From positions 64,100,111 to 64,164,110 of the forward strand of contig NC_089591.1 of assembly GCF_019320115.1 (NCBI RefSeq): 64,000 bases of DNA. The letters are read 5' to 3'. The position numbers and the translations under genes were made by a program. Shown here in pieces: positions 55,305-64,000 of the stretch (the first letter of the stretch is position 1; each line of letters starts with the position of its first letter). A model generated the notes under the pieces. The model was given only the letters and a program-made list of their open reading frames with translations. It searched no databases and was not told the DNA's origin. This DNA comes from Miscanthus floridulus. Lineage: Eukaryota > Streptophyta > Magnoliopsida > Poales > Poaceae.

Positions 55305-58300
55305 ATGGCCGGCGACATCATTGTCATCAAGGCAGACCCTTGGGATCCATCTAACGTCACCAGTGGAGATGCTTCAATCGCTCGTCGACGGCGGACTCCT
55401 TCGTCCGATGATGGACCCCAACAGGCCAGAGTGGATCGCTCCATCGAGCGAGCTGGAGCCAAGGCCTCACTGACGATTACGTCATGAGCTTTGTCTCTTT
55501 TCATGAGCATGGCCTCAGGCGTTCTGGCGGATCGATTCATGCGGGCGCTCCCACACTACTATGGCGTGGAGCTCCACAACTTCAACCCCAACTCCATCGC
55601 GTAGGTGGCCATCTTCGTCGCTGTCTGCAAGGGGTACTTAGGGATTGCTCCCCATTGAGAGTTGTGGCTCCATCTCTTCAGGGCAGGGCATACCACTAAG
55701 CCGACGGGCACGTTGGGCATGAGGAAAGCGGTGAGGGCCGGTGGTTGCACTCTCCAAGTGCGTTAGGACCACCAGCACCTCTACATCTTAGCCCAGCTCA
55801 CGTCATCCAATCGTCGATGGTACACGAGCTGGTTCTATCTCCGCAACAATGACTGGTGGACTTCCCCCCTACACTGGGCAGATTGTGGGGAGCTGCCTAG
55901 GAGAGGTGGAAGTATGGCGTCCCGAGGGAGGATCAGCCCAAGCTACAGCCGCTTCTAGAGGGGCTGGAGAGGCTACGGGGCCGTGGCCTTACTACTGACC
56001 GTGGTCATGGCTGCCTTGCACTACTGGAGGGTGCTGCCGCTGATGGCTCAGCGGCGGCGCCTGTTCGAAGATGAGGTCGGGCGAGCCAAATGAGGGCATC
56101 CGGATGTCCTCCTCTGCCCTTTCCGACGAGGAAATCCTTCGCCGAGTGGGGAAGATGGTGGAGGCGAAGCTGAGGGGTGGCAACCTGACCCCCATCGCGA
56201 TGCGCCCATCGTGGGGGTTCCTCTCGCTAGTAAGTCACGCGCCACTGTAGCCCCCGAGCCTTCTCTGTTTCTCCTTACTTCTCATTCCCTTATGTGCATT
56301 CGCCGTTCCTATAGGGGATGAGGGACGTGCGCGCCTCTCCACCGCCCATTCCTGAGGACACGAGGCGGCGGGCGATCAACCGGGCGCACATCGAGGCGCA
56401 GAAAAAGTGGTAGGACGCCAAGGCGGCGAAGCGCACGAAGAAGATCCTCATGCGCGAGGAACTAGATAAGCACCGCCGACAGCAAAGGAAGGATGGCCTC
56501 CTGTTGGAGGAGTCCCCGTCGCCATCACTATCGACGGATGCCTCGGACGGGGATGACGAGGATGAGATGGGGTGGGGTCCCCTAGACCATCTCCCTGACA
56601 TAGGGGAGACGATGCCCGGGGCATCGACCAGCAGCCCAACGCTCCTAGGATGAGGAGGAGGAGGAGGAGCTGCCCCGAGGTCGGTGGTTGCCCACTTTGG
56701 GGCCGAGGCTGACACGCCCGAGGAGTGGGCATTGGGCAAGCGTGCCGTCAGCCCGGTGGGCTCGGCGGCAGCGGTGGAGCAGGTGGCGGTGGGGGTGACA
56801 CAACTGCCCCCGCAGAGGACCGAGGGGGCATCGGGGTCCATCGAGGACCAACTGACGCCGACGAACACGGAGGCTATGCCTCTGCCACCGCCACCGCCTG
56901 CACAGACAAGGGTCGCCAGTGCCGAAGCGGTTGCAGCCCCGCTTGAGGTAGGTGTATTTTTGGTGGAGCCGCAGTGCTTTCCGTTCATTCTTTTGTCTTG
57001 TGCTGACCTTGTAAACATTTTGTCCTTAGCCGAAAGCGGCCTATGGAGGTGCCTACCTTGGCGCCCCTAAAAAGTGCTCAAGGTTAACCCCGGCTCCACC
57101 ACCCACTGGGCGGTCGAGGCGCAAGCCGCCCTGCAATGTGGCGCGACATCAGCGAGGGCCAACCCGAAGGAGCCGGCTACCCAAGGAGGGGCTACCGAGG
57201 CGGCCCTAACACAGGCAGGGGAGGGAGCGCCTCCGCCCCGCGATGGCGAGGCCCATGGGCCAGGATGTAGCTGAGATTCCCTTAGCCACTGAGACCACCG
57301 GGATCGAGGTCCCTAGGGTTTCACAGTCTTGGACGACGGAGGCCACAATGCCCAAGGACCATCGAGGCCGCTGCGGTGGGCAACGGAGCCCTCGTGACCA
57401 CCGAGGCCATGATGGTGAAGGTCAGAGCCCCTGGGACCACCGAGGCCATGATGGTAGAGGCCGAAAGCCCTCGGGACCACCGAGGCTGACGTGATCGTGG
57501 TGAGGCTATCAGCCTAGGAAGTGGAGATGAAGGCAGTCAGAGGCCTCAGTGGCACCCTTGGCTCAAGGCTCGCCGTTGTTGTGGGAAAGCGCCCGGGAGG
57601 TGGAGGTTCTTCCGAATCTCCTCTGATGATACTTCCCAAGCATAGGAGATGGCCTGGCGCCGAGGTGTCCGGTGTCATGGAACAGCCTGGTTCCAACCCT
57701 GGGCAAGGGAAGCTCGGCCCTCACGCGAGTACAACCCAAGCCCCGTGGGTGGGATCACCTGCATGTCTTGTGGTAGAGCCGGGACAACCCTAGGGTAGAG
57801 CCTCTGTTTGCCCTAGAGGACGTGGCCGAGGGTGGTTGCTGGGACATGTTCGAGCAGTACCAGCCAGCTAGTAGAGCGGTCACTACGGACGGTGCTGTCC
57901 GTGGTGGCCAACGATCTGCCCAGAGTCGCCCAGGTTCGTGCTTTCTTTTCTCATGCGGTGGTCTTTTTCCGAGTTTTCTTTGTAGGGATTGACCCCTGTT
58001 CTGTTTCCCCCAAGAGCTCGAGACCCGATCCCTTGGGAAGTCGGTCTTTCTTCGGTGGGAGAGGGACGTCTAGGACCAGCTTCAGCGGATAGAAGGGCCT
58101 TCTTGTAGGCACCAATGAGCTCCTATCGGCGTAGAGTGCAGAGGTGGAGGACCTCCACCTTCGTTGTGCTGATGCGAAGGTCAAGGCGGCCACAGGCTCA
58201 GGAGCAGCTCGCCCCTTTGGTGGCATGGGTCAAGGAGTTGGAGGAGGAGCTCACCCATGTGGCCAGTGATCGGGATGCCTTTAGGTCTCGAGCCAAAGAA

Positions 58301-59150
58301 GCCACGGCCTCAGGGCAAGGCTCTTGCTGGGTAGCTAGGAGCAGGAACAGAGTGCGCACCAGCTGACGAAAGGTGCTTTGGATGAGGCCCTTGCAGTGGC
58401 TGAGGCCTCATGAACTGAGGCTGTGGTTTGGAGGGGAAAGGCCGAGGGTGAGTCCTAGTCCCCTCATTTTATTCGCTTTTTCTTATGTTCGCTCCCTAAC
58501 TTCCTGGAGTGACGCAGAGCTAGGGAGTGAAGCTTCCAGGGCAGCCGAGGCTTCTCGGGTTGAGGCCCAGCGCCTGAAGGAGAAAGCCAAGGCCTCTCGG
58601 GTCGAGGCCCGATGCTGGGAGCTAAAGGCCAAGGGTGAGTTCCATAGGCTTCCATCCCTATTTAGCTTGTTTTCCTTTGCGCTCAACCCCATTTTGTTTC
58701 CTGTGGTGCAGAGTCGGAGGCGGAGGTTGCCCGGGCAGCTGAGGCTTCCGTTGCGGTGTAGGCGGTGCTCGAGACCAAGATCAGGGAGCACGAGGCACTG
58801 AAGAGTGCCGCCCGCACCACCTACGAGGCCTTGGAGGTCAAGGGGGTTCAATAGGCAGCTCCCTTGGGAGCCGTCTGATTGCATTGAGCGGTCAAGTGTG
58901 TGAGCAGGCTCCGAGGAGCACTGCATATGGGCATCAAGCGCGCGCTAGCCGTCATCGCCTCACACTATATAGGCGTTGACCTCCAAGCCATCAGCGATGG
59001 CTATGTCCTACCCGATGATGACGAGGAGGCTTGATGAGGCGGTTGTGAAGCTGACGGAGGCGGCAGAGGGCCCCGGTACTGGTGTTGGCCAAGCTGTTCG
59101 AAGAGGAGGTGGTCGCTCCTCCTGCCGTCTACCGATGCTAGAGGCCCTGA
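55305..59150 (+). pseudogene. Tat-B antisense gene (Transposase_28-like plus coiled coil), broken
   Basis: Same gene as 47005-50826, reading opposite to Tat-B pol. Start MAGDIIVIKADPWDPS at 55305. The domain continues after a frameshift near 55365 as LQSLVDGGLLRP and RFMRALPHYYGVELHNFNPN, with stops at 55601 (CAG to TAG) and 55657 (TGG to TGA). Three introns are placed as in Tat-A and have nearly equal lengths: 56230-56314 (85), 56947-57029 (83) and 57934-58014 (81). The coiled coil (LAPLVAWVKELEEELTHVAS) is at about 58213-58272. The tail ALAVIASHYIGVDLQAISDG is at about 58946-59005. Frameshifts near 58320 and 59030. Spacer 59151-59690 is untranslated. Confidence 0.78.
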
Positions 59151-59690
59151 GTTGTGACCTAGGCCTAAGAGGCCATGTAAATAGAATAGGAATTAACTAT
59201 GTATCGTAACGTTTGTGGCTGTGGAGGCCTTTCTTTTTGAAGTGCTCGTGTTTCTTTAATCGTTTGTCTTGTATTTCCGACCCTCTGCCCTCTTGTTGTC
59301 TCTGATCAGATTTCTTCGCAAAAAACTTCCTTAGAGCCTAAGCCGTCCCCTGGGCGAAAGGTGGTGAGGGAGCGCCGTAGCCCGGAGGCTTAGGCCATCT
59401 CGCGACTCTACCGGCCTTCTGGCCCTGAGATGGGCTTTCGGTCCTTGGGTTTTTCACAACCAATTCGTCAAAGCGTGCTAGAGGGTTTGGCATAGGAATT
59501 TTTTTTTGAAAAACGACTAAAAATGGTGCGTGGGACTTAGGGGGAATCCCCCATCTAGCCCCCGAGGGAGGTTTGGTTCTGCGGAGGCAGAGCCGAGTCT
59601 TCCTTACAGTGTCATCGTATTGCTCAGACCCACAATGGGCTCGGGCGGGGGGGGTGGGTTCTCGAAAAATTAGAACAACTAAAGAACACT

Positions 59691-62600
59691 TTTCGATTGT
59701 ATTCCGAGAAACAATATATACAATGCTTGGAATTTTAAGGGTAAAAGCGATGTAGCTGTTCTATATTCCAAGCGTTGGTGAAGATTTCGCCCTTCTCGTT
59801 GGCTAGCTTGTAGGTCCTGGGCTTCAGTACTTGGGTGATGATGTACGGTCCTTCCCATGGTGGGGTCAGCTTGTGGCGACCCTTGTTGCTCTACGCCAGC
59901 CTCAACACCAAGTCGCCTACCTTCAAGTCTCGGCTTCGGATGCGCCGGGCCTGATAGCGCCATAGGGTTTGCTGGTATTTAGCCGAGTGCAGCAACGTGA
60001 CATCTCAGGCTTCCTCCAGTTGGTCGAGGGTGTCCTCTTGGGTGGTGCGGTTGCTTTGTTCGTTATAGGCCTATAGCCTTGGGGAACCATATTCTAAGTC
60101 AGTGGGGAGGATGGCCTCAGTCTCCATAGACCAAAAAGAAAGGCGTGAACCCCGTGGCTCGGCTTAGAGTGTTCCTCAGGCTCCAAATGACCGATGGGAG
60201 TTCGGCGAGCCATTTCTTGCCAAACTTCTTCAACCGGTTGTAAATTCTTGGCTTGAGGCCATGTAGGATCATGCCGTTGGCACATTCTACTTGGCTATTG
60301 GTCCTTGGGTGTCCTATGGCCGACTAGGCCACACGGATGTGGTGGTCGTCATAGAACGTCAAGAATTTTTTGCTGGTGAACTGTGTCCTGTTATCAGTGA
60401 TGATGGTGTTAGGGACCCCAAACCTATGGATGATGTCAGTGAAGAACAGCACTGCTTGCTCAGATTTGATTCGATTGATTGGATGAGCCTTGATCCATTT
60501 GGAGAACTTATCGATTGCTACTAGTAGATGGGTGTAGCCCCCGGGGGCCTTTTGCAGAGGCCTGACCATGTCGAGCCCCCACACGGTGAACGGCCACGTA
60601 ATGGGGATGGTTTGGAGGGCCTAGGGCCTGGAGGTGCGTCTGCCGAACATAGTACTGGCATCCTTCGCAGGAGCGTACTAGCTTGGTGGCGTTGGCAACC
60701 GCTAGTCGGCCAGTAGAACCCTTGGCGGAAAGCGTTTCCTACGAGCGTCTGAGGCGTCCGTATGGTGCCCACAGGCCCCTGCGTGCAAGTCCCAAAGCAG
60801 GGCTCGGCCTGCCTCGGCGGTGATGCATCGTTGGAGGACACCAGAAGGACTTCGCCTATACAATTCATCATTGTAGAGGATGTAAGTCTTGGCTCACCAC
60901 GCAAGCCATTGGGCTTCAGTCCTGTCACTAGGAAGCTCCCCCCGAGCAAGCCAATCAAGGAACGGGATTCGCCAGTCTGTGTCCTGGTCAGTCTGGGGAG
61001 GCTCGGTGTTGACTTCCATGACCTCAGGGCTTGGTCGAGAGAGTCTCGGCAGTAGAGGGGGCGTTGAGCCCTGTGGTGGTTTCGGCATGGTGGGCCCTCT
61101 TCCATGGCCGAGGCATAGTCAATGGAAGGCTTGTGGAGGTCCCTGGCAAAGACGTTTGGGGGGACCGGAGCCCATGCTGAGGCCATCTTTGCCAGTTCGT
61201 CCGCTGGCCTCATTGTATTTCCGCGCGACATGGTTGAGCTCAAGACCGTCGAACTTGTCTTCTAGGCGGTGTACCAGCTTGCAGTATGCCTCCATTTTGG
61301 GGTCGAGGCAGTTTGACTCCTTCATGACTTGATCAACGATGAGCTGTGAGTCACCCCAGATGTCAAGACACCGTACTCCAAGTTCGTTGGCGATCTTCAG
61401 GCCATTGACGAGGGCCTCATATTCAGCTGCGTTGTTGGAGGCGACAAAATGGAGCCGAACCATGTAGTGCATGTGTACTCCGAGGGGTGAGATGAAGAGC
61501 AGACCCATGCCTACCCCGGTCTTTGTCAGAGACCCATCGAAGTACATGGTCCAGCATTCTGTCTGGACTTGAGCAAGTGGCAATTGGGTGTCGGTCCACT
61601 CAACCACAAAATCAGGCCAAGACCTGAGACTTTATTGCTTTCTAAGCCGCAAAGGTCAGGGCTTCCCCCATGAGTTCGACAGGCCCACTTGGCTATCCTA
61701 CCCGAAGCCTCCCGATTATGGATTATCTCTCCCAGGGGGAAAGATGACACCACGGTTACTAGGTGAGACTCGAAGTAGTGATGCAGCTTGCGCCGAGCCA
61801 AGAGCTATGGCGTAGATCAACTTCTAGATGTGGGGGTATCGTGTTTTGGCCTTGGAGAGTACTTCAGCTGATGAAGTAGATAGGTCGTTGGGTGGGTGAG
61901 CAAGCCCCACTTCCTGCCTCTCTACTACTACTGCAGCAGCTGGCCACTTGGGTCATTGCGGTGACGTAGAGTAAGAGGGCCTTGTCTCTGGCCGAACGGT
62001 ACTAGGACGGGAGGATTGGTGAGCAGTGCTTTGAGCTTAGTGAGGGCTTCTTCAGCCTTGGGGGTCCAAGAAAAGCGTTTGGATTTTCTCAAGAGGCGGT
62101 ACAGAGGCAAGCCTTTCTCGCTGAGGTGCGAGATGAAGCGGCTCAGGGCCACGAGGCATCCCATGACCCTCTGCACTCCCTTGAGGTCTCTGATTCGTCC
62201 CATGCTAGGTTATGGCCGAAGACCTTCTCTGGGTTGGCTTCGATGCCACGTTCCAAGACTATGAATCCCAAGAGCATGCCTTAGGGGACCCTGAACACAC
62301 ACTTCTCGGGATTGAGCTTGGTGCCCTTCTCTATAAGGCATTTGAAGGCTATCTTCAAGTCGTTGATGAGATCCTTGGCCTTTCTGGACTTGACCATGAT
62401 GTCGTCCACATTGGCCTCGACAGTTCGCCCAATGTGGTTGCCAAAGACCTGGGTCATGCACTGCTGGTACGTGGCCCCTGCATTTCTGAGGCCGAAAGGC
62501 ATAGTTACGTAGCAGTTCATGCCGAATGGGGTGATGAAAGAAGTTGCAAGCTGGTCGAACTCTTTCATCTTGATTTGATGGTATCCAGAATACGCATCAA

Positions 62601-62900
62601 GGAAAGACAGGGTCTCGCACCCCGCAGTGGAGTCAATGATCTGATCGATTCGAGGTAATGGAAAGGGGACTTTTGGACAAGCTTTATTCAAACTGGTGTA
62701 GTCTACACACATCCTCCATTTCCCATTTTTCTTCTTGACCAACAAGGGATTAGCCAACCACTCTAGGTGGGACACTTCCTTGATGAACCTGGCCACCAAG
62801 AGTTTCTGCACCTCCTTGGTGATGGCCCTACGCTTTTCCTCATCGAATCGGCGTAGGCGTTGCTTCACCGGTCTAGAGCCGGCCCGGATGTCCAAAGCGT
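59691..62900 (-). pseudogene. pol: Tat-B pol: RT, RNase H, second RNase H, integrase
   Basis: Same protein as Tat-A pol on the minus strand. RT 62895-62281 is one open frame of 204 codons (MDIRAGSRPVKQRLRRF) but its catalytic box reads NVDD, with AAT at 62412-62410 where Tat-A has TAT. The RNase H region 62203-61620 carries a TAG at 61826-61824 at the same codon as Tat-A (after HI, before KL). Second RNase H 61607-61119 (MYFDGSLTKTG, NNAAEYEALVNG, WGDSQLIVDQ). The integrase zinc region near 60680 keeps both Cys (RSCEGC). The core 60584-60324 has LDMVRP and TDNRTQFTS. One-base shifts near 62200, 61600, 61180 and 60590. Where Tat-A has TAG, Tat-B keeps CAG or TGG at three of the four sites. Confidence 0.92.
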
Positions 62901-62949
62901 GCTCGGCGACCTCCCTCGGTATGCATAGAGGAAGTTGATGAGCACGGCC

Positions 62950-64000
62950 TCCTATTTAATGTTGAGGGTGGCGCTGATCATCAACGCCCGGTTGTCGGGG
63001 CAGGCGGGGTCGACCGGGACGAACTTGATGGCCTCCGTGGGCTCGAACTGCCCTTGCACAATGTTTGGAGTCAGACGCCTCACCCCCAAGTTGGTCAAGG
63101 TTGGCGATGAGGGTTTTGGCCTCCATGAGAGCCTCGACGTACTCGATGCACTCGACGTCGCAGTCGTATGCATGTTCGTACGTGGACTCAATCGTGATAA
63201 CACCGTTGGGACCCAGCATCTTGAGCTTGAAGTAGGTGTAGTTGGGGACTACCATGAACTTGGCGTAGCACGGCCGCCCTAGGATGGCGTGGTAGGTTCC
63301 CCTGAACCCGACCACCTCGAAGGTAAGGACCTCCTTGCAGTAGTTGGTGGGGGTGCCGAAGCAAATGGGAAGGTCGATGCGCCCGAGGGGTTGCGTGCGT
63401 TTCCCTAGCACGATGCCATGGAAGGGTGCGGTGTCACCTCGGAGCCTCGACCGGTCGATCTCCTAAGAGCTCTAGGGTGCTGGCATAGAGGATGTTGAGG
63501 CCGCTGCCTCCGTCCATCAACACCTTAGTGAGCCGGGTGTTGCCCACGATCGGGTTAATGATGAGTGGGTACTGCCCGGGATTTGGGACATGGTTGGGGT
63601 GGTGATCTCAATCAAAGGTGATCGCCTCCCAGAGACTAGTCGAGGTACCAGGGAGTGGCCACCTTGACCGAGAAGACCTCTCGGCATTCCCTCTTTTGCT
63701 GCCATGCCGTAAGGCATACCGAGGGTCTGCCAAAGATCATGAAGGCGTTGTGCACCTTGGGGAACCCGTCGTCCTTGTTATCATCCCGGTCACCTAGTGC
63801 CTTTCTGCTTGGCATCGTCGTCGGGGAGTCTGAGCCTGGCGTAGTAACGCCGCAGCATGGAGCAATCCTCGAGGGCGTGCTTTACCAGGGCCCTGGTGGT
63901 AAGGGCAGGGTTTCTTAAGCATGTCGTCGAAGGGCCTAGGGCCCCTAGGGGCCTCGGGGATTCTTGCATTCTGCGGCCGCTGACTAGATCAGCCTCGAGG
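62950..64000 (-). pseudogene. Tat-B gag C-terminus and protease region, running off the window
   Basis: From right to left on the minus strand: KKPCPYHQGP and LLHAAALL-like gag tail (63950-63830), the linker to about 63600, then the aspartic protease VLMDGGSGLNILYA around 63530-63485 with the DGGS catalytic box. Next come the IDLPICFGTPTNYCKEVLTF and GTYHAILGRPCYAKFMVVPN blocks in an open frame (63411-62956), and ESTYEHAYDCDVECIEYVEA. Frameshifts near 63480 and 63090. The rest of gag, the primer site and the 5' LTR lie beyond 64000. Confidence 0.8.

Noticed and set aside
56290..57018. 242-codon minus-strand frame in Tat-B
   Set aside because: Exact reverse of exon 2 of the antisense gene; low-complexity Ser/Pro-rich shadow.

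Overview
This is nuclear DNA from a grass. Most of it is nested transposable elements, with one convincing intact host gene. Grass origin (most likely an andropogonoid such as sugarcane, sorghum or Miscanthus) is inferred from the GC-rich intronless glycosyltransferase gene, the many small MITEs, and the SIRE-type copia and Tat-type gypsy families. The species cannot be fixed from sequence alone.

Left third (1-15.1 kb). The 5' end of a SIRE/Maximus-like copia element lies on the minus strand (gag, primer site, 1.57-kb LTR). It is inserted into the antisense gene of a Tat-like gypsy element (Tat-C), whose 28-bp repeats and two LTR copies follow. Next come a LINE 5' fragment, a decayed copia with its 3' LTR, and a minus-strand LINE. 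That LINE is split by a 3.47-kb solo LTR with a perfect CTAGC target duplication.

Middle (15-27.6 kb) is a gene island. It holds MITEs, a possible terminal exon of an unknown gene, a tandem duplication of about 2.8 kb (17773-20560 and 20798-23704) with a MITE exactly at the junction, and the intact intronless UDP-glycosyltransferase gene at 24842-26230. That gene resembles cis-zeatin O-glucosyltransferases.

Right (27.65-64 kb) is two nested copies of one Tat family. Tat-B (minus strand) runs from 27651 past the window end. Tat-A (plus strand, 30297-54381, 24.1 kb) is inserted into Tat-B with a perfect AGGTC target duplication. Both carry gag/protease/RT/dual RNase H/integrase on one strand and, downstream, a spliced gene on the opposite strand with its own TATA box. 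Tat-A also has an internal tandem duplication (35252-43573 and 43574-49925). Unit 1 alone carries a 1965-bp TRIM-like element with 803-bp LTRs, and unit 2 preserves its empty site.

The most notable observations are the antisense spliced gene shared by three Tat elements, the young TRIM-like element, and the relative dating that its empty site allows. All the transposon genes are broken. Only the glycosyltransferase looks functional.
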